NCBI RefSeq assembly: GCF_019599145.1
Contig: NZ_CP080647.1
Coordinates: 9,672,001-9,736,000, forward strand
DNA from: Streptomyces akebiae
GTDB lineage: Bacteria; Actinomycetota; Actinomycetes; Streptomycetales; Streptomycetaceae
Reading direction: 5' to 3'
DNA length: 64,000 nt
The notes under the pieces were generated by a model. It worked only from the letters and a program-made list of their open reading frames with translations. It was not told the origin of the DNA and searched no databases. Positions 1-7,242 of the stretch are shown in pieces. Position 1 is the stretch's first letter, and every line of letters begins with the position of its first letter. The position numbers and the translations under genes are program-made.

Positions 1-604
1 TCTGCAGCCGCGCCGCCCGGTCGAAGGCCCGTACGAACGCGGTGGCGCCGAGCCCGGCGAGGGAACGCCAGGTGGCGGCCCGGGTGGTGTGCCCCAGCCG
101 GGCCGCCTGCGCCTCCCGGATCCGGCGCACGGAGTCCAGGAGCAGGAAGCTCATCCGGTAGGTCACGAGGGCCACGTCCACGACCGGCGCCGGCACCCCG
201 GCCCGCACGAGCCGGGGCAGCAGGTCCGACATGGGAGTGGTGAAGGCGAACAGGAGGACGCCGAGGGAGGCGGCCGAGGTGCGCAGCAACAGCTCCCCGG
301 CATGCACCGGCCCGCCGACGGCCGGGGTGACGAACCCGTCCGGCCCGCCCACCTGAACGAGCAGCGGCAGCGCGCCGGTCACGCAGAAGCCCAACGGCAC
401 CCGGTAGGCCCGCCACAGCCGACGGCCGGGCACGCCCGCGGGGCCCAGCAGCACCACGAGCGCGGTCAGCAGGACCAGAGCCGCGCCGGGCCAGGGCGGC
501 AGGGAGATCGCCAGCACGGTGAGGCCGAGACCGAGCACGGCCTTGTCCACGGGATGGCGGCGGCGCCAGCGACTGCTGTGCGCCGCCGCGTCGATCGGCA
601 GCAC
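1..604 (-). CDS. cbiQ: CbiQ, energy-coupling cobalt transporter transmembrane subunit (3' part outside window)
   Basis: This is the transmembrane T component of a cobalt ECF transporter; CbiQ couples ATPase motion to the CbiM/CbiN substrate unit in the membrane. The visible protein begins with a short basic stretch, then hydrophobic helices, and reaches the conserved cytoplasmic region around LLDSVRRIREAQAARLG, which matches CbiQ coupling-helix sequence. The GTG start was chosen because it lies five bases after the cbiN stop; an in-frame CTG that overlaps the cbiN stop is an alternative. It is the third gene of cbiMNQ. The ATPase cbiO is expected beyond the left edge but is not seen. Confidence 0.88.
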   Translation of the reverse strand, partial: MLPIDAAAHSSRWRRRHPVDKAVLGLGLTVLAISLPPWPGAALVLLTALVVLLGPAGVPGRRLWRAYRVPLGFCVTGALPLLVQVGGPDGFVTPAVGGPVHAGELLLRTSAASLGVLLFAFTTPMSDLLPRLVRAGVPAPVVDVALVTYRMSFLLLDSVRRIREAQAARLGHTTRAATWRSLAGLGATAFVRAFDRAARLQ

Positions 605-609
605 CCGGG

Positions 610-1146
610 TCAGCCCCGCCCGGCGGAGGACTCCCCGGAGCCACCGGACGAGCCTTCGTCGCCGGATGCGCCGGATGCGCCGGATGCGCCGGATGCGCCG
701 GATGCGCCCTTCGAGGCCGCCGCGGCGGCCGGGGCACTCGCCGCCGCCGTGGCCGCCGCCCTCGCCGTGGACGCCGCGACCGCCACGTCCACCGGCTTGG
801 CCGGAGCCGTGTCGGCCTCCCCGGCCGCGTCGAGCAGTGCCCGGGCCCGGGCCTCGCCCTGGCGTCGACCCCGGTGGATGCCGAAGTAGTAGGCGAGGAC
901 CCCCGCGCCGAGGGCGGCCTGGAGGGAGAAGAGTGCCGACTCGATCTCACCGGACGGCGGTTCGTAGAGAGGGGAGAACCACGGCTCGTAGTCCGGCTCT
1001 ATCTCCGTGATCGCCGTCTCCGCCTCGCCGTCGGCGCCCGTGAAGGGCTCCTCCTTGTGGTCGCCGAGGCCGAGGGCCAGCGGCAGGACGGCGAGTGCGG
1101 CCACGGCGAGCAGCAGCAGTGCGTTGATCTTCGTGTTCCGCTTCAT
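610..1146 (-). CDS. cbiN: CbiN, cobalt transporter accessory subunit with long Ala/Gly/Ser tail
   Basis: CbiN is the small membrane partner of CbiM in cobalt uptake. The protein (178 aa) starts with [20 protein letters not shown], a first membrane helix, then the typical acidic extracytoplasmic loop ending [20 protein letters not shown] and a second helix [15 protein letters not shown]. Normal CbiN is about 100 residues. Here about 75 extra residues follow that are nearly all Ala, Gly, Ser, Glu and Asp and include five GAS repeats encoded by a 9-bp tandem repeat. The start codon overlaps the cbiM stop (ATGA), so the two are probably translationally coupled. The tail has no recognised function. 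Confidence 0.88.
   Translation of the reverse strand: MKRNTKINALLLLAVAALAVLPLALGLGDHKEEPFTGADGEAETAITEIEPDYEPWFSPLYEPPSGEIESALFSLQAALGAGVLAYYFGIHRGRRQGEARARALLDAAGEADTAPAKPVDVAVAASTARAAATAAASAPAAAAASKGASGASGASGASGASGDEGSSGGSGESSAGRG
663..707. repeat. 9-bp tandem repeat, five copies, inside cbiN
   Basis: The unit GGATGCGCC is repeated five times without change. On the coding (minus) strand it gives a Gly-Ala-Ser run in the CbiN tail. The unit is a multiple of three, so slippage would change tail length without breaking the frame. Confidence 0.9.
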
Positions 1147-1862
1147 CGGGCCACCGCCTTGTTCCCGGTCTCCGTCCCGGCCCCGGCGCGGCTCTGCCCG
1201 CCGGTCAGGAGCACGCCGAGCCGGGTCAGTTCGCCCTTGCTCGACTGCACCAGCAGACGCATCACCAACACCGTGAGCAGACCTTCGCTGACCGCGAGCG
1301 GGATCTGGGTGACGGCGAAGATGGAGCCGAACTTGCCGAGCGCGCCCAGGAAGCCGCTGCTCGGGTCGGGGAAGGCGAGCGCCAACTGCACGCTGGTGAC
1401 GCAGTAGGTGACCAGGTCGGCGAAGAACGCGCCGAAGAACACCGTCACCATCAGCGGCACGCCGAAGCGTCGTAGCAGCCGGTAGACACCGTAACCCGCC
1501 CAGGGGCCGACGATCGCCATCGAGAAGACGTTGGCGCCGAGCGTGGTCAGACCGCCGTGGGCGAGCAACAGTGCCTGGAAGAGCAGGGTGATGGTGCCGA
1601 GCACCGCCATGATCGGCGGCCGGAACAGGATGGCACCGAGGCCGGTGCCGGTGGGGTGGGAGCAACTCCCGGTGACCGACGGGAGCTTCAGCGCGGACAG
1701 AACGAAGGTGAAGGCCCCCGAGGCGCCGAGCAGCAGCGTGCTCTCGGGATGCTCCCTGACCTCACGGGTGAGTGCCCTGACTCCGTGGACGACGAACGGC
1801 GCGGACGCGACGCCCCAGGCGATCGCGTGCGCCGGAGGAAGGAAACCCTCGGCTATGTGCAT
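1143..1862 (-). CDS. cbiM: CbiM, cobalt ECF transporter substrate-binding membrane subunit
   Basis: CbiM is the S component that binds Co2+ at its N-terminus. The start [16 protein letters not shown] carries the conserved His at position 2, whose backbone and side chain form the metal site in the family. The body has the expected hydrophobic helices, including the [18 protein letters not shown] segment with Cys and His typical of the family. It is 239 aa, the normal length. It is the first gene of cbiMNQ and sits directly downstream of a cobalamin riboswitch, so uptake of cobalt is expected to fall when B12 is plentiful. Confidence 0.95.
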   Translation of the reverse strand: MHIAEGFLPPAHAIAWGVASAPFVVHGVRALTREVREHPESTLLLGASGAFTFVLSALKLPSVTGSCSHPTGTGLGAILFRPPIMAVLGTITLLFQALLLAHGGLTTLGANVFSMAIVGPWAGYGVYRLLRRFGVPLMVTVFFGAFFADLVTYCVTSVQLALAFPDPSSGFLGALGKFGSIFAVTQIPLAVSEGLLTVLVMRLLVQSSKGELTRLGVLLTGGQSRAGAGTETGNKAVAR

Positions 1863-1889
1863 GGCTCAGCAGACCCTCTCCAGCACCTC

Positions 1890-2085
1890 GTGGATGGTTG
1901 ACGCGCCTTGGCCGGTCTCCTGGCTTACGGGTGACACCGCCCGTGCTCCGCCTTCCCGGGTCCGAAGACCCAGTGGCTGTCCGTGAGGACCGGAGCCGGA
2001 CTTCCCGATCACAGTGGCGAGGGCCGCACCGGCATCACACCGGATTTCCCGTTCACCAAGGCGTGGTGACAGTAGTGCCCAGATA
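1890..2085 (-). promoter_or_regulatory. Cobalamin (B12) riboswitch upstream of cbiMNQ
   Basis: Read on the minus strand, the leader contains AACGGGAAATCCGGTG, then GCCACTGTGATCGGGAAG, and finally the B12 box AAGCCAGGAGACCGGCC close to the cbiM start. This order of conserved blocks is that of the AdoCbl riboswitch family. The boundaries given are approximate. It should shut off cbiMNQ expression when cobalamin binds. Confidence 0.93.
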
Positions 2086-2203
2086 AGGACGCTGACAAGC
2101 GGAGGCGAGGGGCGCGCAGGCGCCGTGCGACAGCTCACACCCCGGCGCACGCCCGGCGCCACGTCGAGAGAACGGACCTGACCGAAAGCAGACGGGAGCT
2201 TTA

Positions 2204-2220
2204 CTGCGACGATATTGCAG
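2204..2220 (+). promoter_or_regulatory. Nur-box-like dyad upstream of the NiCoT gene
   Basis: The sequence CTGCGA-N5-TTGCAG fits the Streptomyces nickel regulator consensus tTGCaa-N5-ttGCAA at most conserved positions and is itself an imperfect inverted repeat. It lies about 120 bases before the NiCoT start. Binding by Nur is inference from the motif only. Confidence 0.45.
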
Positions 2221-2340
2221 CTGCCAACATGGCGCACAAGGCTGAGGAGGCTCGACCGCACGACCGCGGCACGAGGACCTCGACCGCACGGACGCGGCGA
2301 CGCGACGCGAGGCACGCAGAGAAGAAGAGGCGCACGCCCC

Positions 2341-3465
2341 ATGGCTCCTGGTACCGACACCGCCCCCTCGGCCACCGCCGGGACGGGCGGTCTCTCATGG
2401 CGGCGGATCCGCGCCACGACGACGCGCGGGGAGTGGGCCGGCCTGGGCGGGATGGCCGGTTTCATCCTGGCGCTGCACCTCGTCGGCTGGTTCACCCTCG
2501 TGGTGATCGTCGCCCCCGAGCACTACAGCGTCGGCAGCAGGACCTTCGGCATCGGTATGGGTGTCACCGCCTACACCCTGGGCATGCGGCACGCCTTCGA
2601 CGCCGACCACATCGCCGCCATCGACAACACCACCCGCAAACTGATGGGGGAGGGGCGACGCCCGCTGTCGGTCGGCTTCTGGTTCTCCCTCGGCCACTCG
2701 TCGATCGTGCTCGTCCTCACCTTCCTGCTCACCCTCGGCGTCAAGACGCTCGCCGGACCCGTCCGCGACGACGGCTCCGCGCTGCACGAGGTGACCGGCT
2801 GGATCGGCACCACCGTCTCGGGGACGTTCCTGTACGCCATCGCCCTCGTCAACCTGGTGGCCCTGGTGGGGATCTGGAAGGTGTTCCGCGAGATGCGCTC
2901 GGGCACCTTCGACGAGGCCGCGCTGGAGGAACGGCTGAACAGCCGGGGCCTGATGAACCGCCTGCTCGGGCGGTTGATGAGGTCCCTCACCAGGCCCTGG
3001 CAGATGTATCCCGTCGGCCTGCTCTTCGGCCTCGGCTTCGACACGGCGACGGAGGTCGCGCTGCTGGTCCTGGCCGGTTCGGGCGCCGCCTCCGGGCTGC
3101 CCTGGTACGCGATCCTGTGCCTGCCCGTCCTGTTCGCCGCCGGAATGTCGCTCCTCGACACCGTCGACGGCACGTTCATGAACTTCGCCTACGGCTGGGC
3201 GTTCTCCCAGCCGGTCCGCAAGGTCTACTACAACCTCACCGTCACGGGTCTGTCCGTGGCCGTCGCCCTCGTCATCGGCACGGTCGAACTCCTCGGCCTC
3301 GTCGCCGAGAAGGCCCACCTGCACGGCCTCTTCTGGGACCGGGTCTCCGGCCTCGACCTCAACACCGTCGGCTATGTGGTCGTCGGCCTCTTCTTCGTCA
3401 CCTGGGCGGTCGCCCTGCTGGTCTGGCGGTTCGCGCGGATCGAGGAGAAGTGGACAGCGGGGTGA
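2341..3465 (+). CDS. NiCoT-family nickel/cobalt permease
   Basis: This is a secondary nickel/cobalt importer of the HoxN/NixA/NhlF type. The signature H-x4-D-H appears as RHAFDADHIAAIDN near residue 83, and the second family motif LGFDTATEVALL follows near residue 228. About eight membrane helices are visible in 374 residues, the family norm. The ATG was chosen because a purine-rich GAAGAAGAGG lies upstream and the protein from there matches family length; the reading frame continues upstream but only in basic low-complexity sequence. It is divergent from the riboswitch-controlled cbiMNQ, so two independent Co/Ni importers share this region. Metal preference cannot be told from the sequence. 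Confidence 0.93.
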   Translation: MAPGTDTAPSATAGTGGLSWRRIRATTTRGEWAGLGGMAGFILALHLVGWFTLVVIVAPEHYSVGSRTFGIGMGVTAYTLGMRHAFDADHIAAIDNTTRKLMGEGRRPLSVGFWFSLGHSSIVLVLTFLLTLGVKTLAGPVRDDGSALHEVTGWIGTTVSGTFLYAIALVNLVALVGIWKVFREMRSGTFDEAALEERLNSRGLMNRLLGRLMRSLTRPWQMYPVGLLFGLGFDTATEVALLVLAGSGAASGLPWYAILCLPVLFAAGMSLLDTVDGTFMNFAYGWAFSQPVRKVYYNLTVTGLSVAVALVIGTVELLGLVAEKAHLHGLFWDRVSGLDLNTVGYVVVGLFFVTWAVALLVWRFARIEEKWTAG

Positions 3466-3522
3466 ACACCCACGAACACCCACCACCCACCCGCACCACG
3501 GCACACGGGCGCCCCACCGGCC

Positions 3523-3834
3523 TCAGGACAAGCCGTCGAGCGGCCGGAGGAAGCGGCGTTCGTACCGCTTGATGCAGCGGGTGTCGCGGGCCAGCGCGAA
3601 CGCGTCCTGGCACTCCGGATCGGACATGCTGTCCGTGCGGTACCGCTCGTACGCGGCGAGACTGGGAAAGGAGAACAGGGCGTAGGCGATGTCGCTGTCG
3701 CTCTCGCTCGGCAGGAAGTAGCCGTGGTGCGTCCCGCCGAAACGGTTGACGAGCCGAACCCAGCGCCGCCCGTACTCTTCGAAGTCCTCAAGTTTGTCGG
3801 CGTCGATCTCGTACTTCAGATGAATGGTGATCAC
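3523..3834 (-). CDS. NIPSNAP-family small protein
   Basis: The product is about 103 aa, starting MITIHLKYEIDADKLEDFEE. The pattern of a short beta strand, then YGRRWVRLVNRFGGTHHGYF and FPSLAAYERYR, is that of NIPSNAP ferredoxin-like alpha/beta-barrel domains, whose function is mostly unknown. The GTG start was chosen because the conserved domain begins there; an in-frame ATG 17 codons upstream is possible. It is convergent with the NiCoT gene. It probably is not part of the metal system. Confidence 0.72.
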   Translation of the reverse strand: MITIHLKYEIDADKLEDFEEYGRRWVRLVNRFGGTHHGYFLPSESDSDIAYALFSFPSLAAYERYRTDSMSDPECQDAFALARDTRCIKRYERRFLRPLDGLS

Positions 3835-3881
3835 GGCTCCATGGTCCCCCGGGGCGCGGGCGACGGCCATGCCGGTCGGCG

Positions 3882-4322
3882 TCATGGGGTGGGGGAGGTG
3901 GTCAAGGCGTCGACGAGCCGGGCGAACTCGGTGCGTTGCCGGGCGGTCGGTGCGGTGTAGAGCGGCGCCTGCAACTCGCCGGGGAGCTGCTCGGCGCGCC
4001 GCCGTCGGGGGATCAGGGCCGCGGCGACGGGTTGCGGTTCTCGCCAGCCGTGGTGGGCCGCCTGCTCGACGCCGAGGTTGACGACCATGGCCGCCTGGGC
4101 GGTCAGTCCGTACACGCGCACCGCCGCCAGATGGCAGGCACCCCGGTGTTCTCGCTGTACGTGGACGCGCTGCATGGCCGCCCCGACGGGATCGTCTGCG
4201 GGGCAGGGCTGCGCGCGCCAGCCGGCGAACAGGGGCAGGGAGGCGGCGTCGGCGGCGTCGACCAGCCGCTGCGCCAAGTGGTCGTCCTCCGCCGAGCCTT
4301 CGGACACACTCCAGGAACACAT
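3882..4322 (-). pseudogene. Probable N-terminally truncated SCO6745-family protein
   Basis: The reading frame (146 aa from the likely ATG) contains REHRGACHLAAVRVYGLTAQ and a C-terminal helix TARQRTEFARLVDAL, which resemble the C-terminal half of SCO6745-like proteins (about 250-290 aa, function unknown). The N-terminal half of that family is absent: upstream sequence in the same frame is low-complexity and runs into the end of the MFS gene. It therefore looks like a remnant, though a short expressed protein cannot be excluded. The family assignment rests on memory of the motif. Confidence 0.45.
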
Positions 4323-4362
4323 CGGCCCCGTCGGCCCCGTCCCACCGAAGTGCCCAGGCCCC

Positions 4363-5766
4363 TCAGCGGGCGTGCAGCCCGTCCGTGAGGTGGCCGTGGC
4401 TGTGTCGCCATCCGTTCGGGACGCGCCGGGCCCCCGCCAGATGGGGGTGACCGAAGGGGAGGTCGGCGTGCACGTGGGCTCCGTGCACGCCGGCCGCGTG
4501 CGCATGGCCCGCGTGCGTCCGGTCCGGCGGTGCGGGAGCCGAGGGTGCGTCGGCGCTCGATGTCGTCGGCCAGAGCCGTACGGCCAGCAGCGCCGCGCCC
4601 AGCGCGAGCGAACCCAGGGCGAGCACCGCCCAGTTCAGCCCGGCCGCCGCCCCCAGCCATCCGGCCAGCGGGTACGTCAGCAGCCAGCAGCCGTGCGAGA
4701 GGGAGAACTGGGCGGCGAACGCGGCCGTACGTTCCCCGGGCGCCACCGAGCGGCGGACGAGGCGTCCGGTCGGGGTGAGCACCGCCGAGCACGCGGCACC
4801 GAACGCGGCCCAGACGACCAGCAGCCCGGGCAGCCGCCAACTCCCGCCCGGTGCCCCCGTGACGGCCCCCAGCCCGGCGAAGACGACGGTCAGCGACAAC
4901 GCGCCCGGCAGCATCACGGCCCGGTCCGGCACCTTGTCCAGCACCCGGGGCAGCATCAGCGCCACGGCCATGGAACCGGCCCCGTACGCCCCGAGAGCCA
5001 GCGGCAGGGCGCCCGCCGACAGGCCCAGCACATCGCGGACGTAGACGACGGAGTTCACCGTCACCATCGCCCCGGCCGCCGCGACCGCGAGGTTCAGGGC
5101 GAGCAGGGCCCGCAGCTCGGGCACGCCCAGGAAGAGGCGCGTGCCGGCGGTGGCCCGCGCGTACACGCCGCCCGTGCTCGGGGCGGTGGCGGCGGCCCGC
5201 TCGGGCAGGGCGGTCGAGACGACCAGCGCGGCCGAGGCGAGGAAACCGAGGACCGTGCCGCTGAACAGCCCGTCGTAGGTCATCACCGACAACAGGGCGG
5301 CCGCGAGGGCGGGGGAGAAGAGGCTCTCCAGGTCGTACGCGAGCCGGGACATCGACAGGGCCCGTGTGTAGTCGCGCTCCTCGGGCAGCACGTCGGGGAC
5401 GACGGCCTGGAACGTGGGCGTGAACACGGCCGACGCGGACTGCAGGAGGAACACCAGGACGTACACCTGCCAGACCTCGCCGACGAACGGCAGCGACACG
5501 GCGATTCCCGCGCGTACCAGGTCCGCCGTCACCATCAGTGCCCGGCGCGGCAGTCGGTCGGCGACCGCGCCGACGGCCGGGGCGATCACCACGTACGCCA
5601 CCATCTTGATCGCGAGAGCCGTACCGAGGACGGACCCCGCGTCGGCACCCGCGAGGTCGTACGCCAGCAGCCCGAGCGCGACGGTCGCGAGTCCGGTGCC
5701 CACCAGGGCGACGACCTGGGCGGTGAAGAGCCGCCGGTAGGCGCGATGACGCAGAACGGCGAGCAT
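4363..5766 (-). CDS. MFS efflux transporter with His-rich C-terminal tail, probable Ni/Co exporter
   Basis: The protein is about 467 aa with twelve predicted membrane helices beginning MLAVLRHRAYRRLFTAQVVA. The cytoplasmic loop VGAVADRLPRRALMV after helix 2 is the MFS A-motif. The C-terminal 50 residues hold about a dozen histidines in HAGHAHAAGVHGAHVHAD and HSHGHL patterns, a typical divalent-metal-binding tail. The internal ATG was chosen because the sequence upstream of it is the promoter/operator region. The gene is divergent from an ArsR regulator with Ni/Co ligands, which suggests nickel or cobalt efflux. Substrate is inferred from tail and context. Confidence 0.82.
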   Translation of the reverse strand: MLAVLRHRAYRRLFTAQVVALVGTGLATVALGLLAYDLAGADAGSVLGTALAIKMVAYVVIAPAVGAVADRLPRRALMVTADLVRAGIAVSLPFVGEVWQVYVLVFLLQSASAVFTPTFQAVVPDVLPEERDYTRALSMSRLAYDLESLFSPALAAALLSVMTYDGLFSGTVLGFLASAALVVSTALPERAAATAPSTGGVYARATAGTRLFLGVPELRALLALNLAVAAAGAMVTVNSVVYVRDVLGLSAGALPLALGAYGAGSMAVALMLPRVLDKVPDRAVMLPGALSLTVVFAGLGAVTGAPGGSWRLPGLLVVWAAFGAACSAVLTPTGRLVRRSVAPGERTAAFAAQFSLSHGCWLLTYPLAGWLGAAAGLNWAVLALGSLALGAALLAVRLWPTTSSADAPSAPAPPDRTHAGHAHAAGVHGAHVHADLPFGHPHLAGARRVPNGWRHSHGHLTDGLHAR

Positions 5767-5816
5767 GGGCACGGCTCCCCTCGGCGTGGCGTTGCGGTCC
5801 GTCCAGCCGAGTGTAG

Positions 5817-5846
5817 CCATCATGTGCGCACTTGTGCACATGATGG
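5817..5846. promoter_or_regulatory. Perfect inverted repeat, likely ArsR-family operator
   Basis: Two perfect 11-base arms, CCATCATGTGC and GCACATGATGG, are separated by eight bases. The site lies midway between the divergent exporter and regulator genes, where a dimeric winged-helix repressor would block both promoters. Confidence 0.8.
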
Positions 5847-5871
5847 ATCGGCAAAGGGCTAGGCTGGGTTC

Positions 5872-6231
5872 ATGCCTGAACGCCATGCCGTGTCACCTGC
5901 GTCCGGTGCGCATCTGCGCGCTCCTGACAGCGCACGGCTCACCGAGGCGACCGGAGTGTTCGCGATGCTCTCCGACGTCACCCGGCTGCATCTGCTGTGG
6001 CTGCTCGCGCAGGGCGAGTCGGACGTCGGCTCCCTGGCCGACCGCTGCGAGGCGTCCCGCACGGCCGTCAGCCAGCATCTGGCGAAGCTCCGGCTCGCCG
6101 GGCTCGTGGACACCCGCCGCGAGGGGCGGCACATCTACTACAGCCTCGCCGACGGGCACCTCAAGCGCCTGGTGGTGGAGGCGCTCAGCCACGCGGACCA
6201 CCGGGTCAGCGGCCAGGCACCGCACGACTGA
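5872..6231 (+). CDS. ArsR/SmtB-family metal-sensing repressor, NmtR-like (Ni/Co)
   Basis: This 119-residue winged-helix repressor has the recognition region SLADRCEASRTAVSQHLAKL and wing RREGRHIYYSL. The last helix contains D-x-H, then His at +13 and +16 relative to the Asp (DGHLKRLVVEALSHADH). That is the exact spacing of the Asp91, His93, His104 and His107 nickel/cobalt ligands of Mycobacterium NmtR. It is expected to release DNA when Ni(II) or Co(II) binds and so induce the divergent His-tailed exporter. A TAGGCT -10 element ends six bases before the ATG, so the mRNA is probably leaderless. The operator lies just upstream. Confidence 0.88.
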   Translation: MPERHAVSPASGAHLRAPDSARLTEATGVFAMLSDVTRLHLLWLLAQGESDVGSLADRCEASRTAVSQHLAKLRLAGLVDTRREGRHIYYSLADGHLKRLVVEALSHADHRVSGQAPHD

Positions 6232-6240
6232 GGACGGCCC

Positions 6241-7242
6241 GTGACCGCCGAAGATCCGCCGTCCCGCCTCCGGCACCGAGGAGGCCCGCCCGGGACCGGC
6301 GAGCCCGTGAGGCCGGACCGTCCCGCTACCGGACGGGTGGGCGCCGTGGTGGCCGTGCTGACCGCCGGGCTCGTGCTGTTCCCCCGTGCGGTCCCCAACT
6401 CCGTGGGCCGGCTGGGCAGTCTGCTGGAGGCGTTCCTGCCCTGGCTCGGCCTGGTGGCCGTGGTGCTGCTCGGCGTGGGACTCCTGCACCGCTCGGCCGT
6501 CGCGCTGCTGGCCCTCCTGCTTCCGGTGGCGGCCTGGACGTACACCTTCGGCGGGCTGCTGCTGCCCGGTGCGCGGCCCGGTCCGCGGGACCTCCTCGTG
6601 GTGCAGCACAACGTCAGCGACGAGAACACCGACCCGGCGGGCACGGCCCGAGCCCTGGCCGACGCCGAGCCCGATCTCATCGCGCTGGAGGAACTGGTGC
6701 CCACGGCACTGCCGGTCTACGAGAGGACACTCGCCCGCCAGTACCCCCACCACGCGGTCCGGGGCACCGTCGGCCTCTGGTCGAGGCATCCGCTCACCGG
6801 GACCCGCCTGCTGGACATCAAGCCCGAGGGGATCGAGGAGGACTGGAGCCGCGGGCTCAGGACCTCGGTCCGTACCCCGCACGGCGACCTCGCGGTGTAC
6901 GTCGCCCACCTGCCGTCGGTCCGTGTCGGGGCGGGCGGGCTCGCGTCGCAGTGGCGGGACGAGAGCGCCGGCCTGCTGGGCCGGGCCGTCGCCGCGGAGA
7001 CGCGGAACCCGGTGATCCTGCTGGGCGACCTCAACGGCACGGTCGACGACCGCGGCCTCGCGCCGCTCACCGCACGGCTGAACGTGGCGGAGCGCGGCTT
7101 CGCCTTCAGCTACCCCGCCGGTCTGCCGCTCACCCGGATCGACCAGGTCATGGCCCGCTCGGCGACCGTCGCCGACATCCGCGCCCTGCCCGCCACCGGC
7201 AGCGACCACCTGCCGGTCGCCGCCCGGATCACCCTGGGCTGA
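6241..7242 (+). CDS. Membrane-anchored endonuclease/exonuclease/phosphatase-family protein
   Basis: The protein is 333 aa. After a Pro/Arg-rich start, three hydrophobic helices (about residues 33-105) are followed by an EEP domain. The metal and catalytic motifs are present: QHNVSDEN, ALEELVP with the metal-binding Glu, LLGDLNGT with Asp and Asn, and the terminal SDHLPV with Asp and His. Members cleave phosphodiester or phosphomonoester bonds in nucleic acids, lipids or sugars; substrate is unknown. The GTG start lies nine bases after the ArsR stop, so it may be cotranscribed with the regulator. Its 3' end overlaps the convergent GH43 gene by 14 bases. Confidence 0.85.
   Translation: MTAEDPPSRLRHRGGPPGTGEPVRPDRPATGRVGAVVAVLTAGLVLFPRAVPNSVGRLGSLLEAFLPWLGLVAVVLLGVGLLHRSAVALLALLLPVAAWTYTFGGLLLPGARPGPRDLLVVQHNVSDENTDPAGTARALADAEPDLIALEELVPTALPVYERTLARQYPHHAVRGTVGLWSRHPLTGTRLLDIKPEGIEEDWSRGLRTSVRTPHGDLAVYVAHLPSVRVGAGGLASQWRDESAGLLGRAVAAETRNPVILLGDLNGTVDDRGLAPLTARLNVAERGFAFSYPAGLPLTRIDQVMARSATVADIRALPATGSDHLPVAARITLG

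Noticed and set aside
662..708. Possible short CRISPR-like repeat
   Set aside because: The units are directly adjacent without spacers and lie inside the cbiN reading frame; it is a tandem codon repeat.
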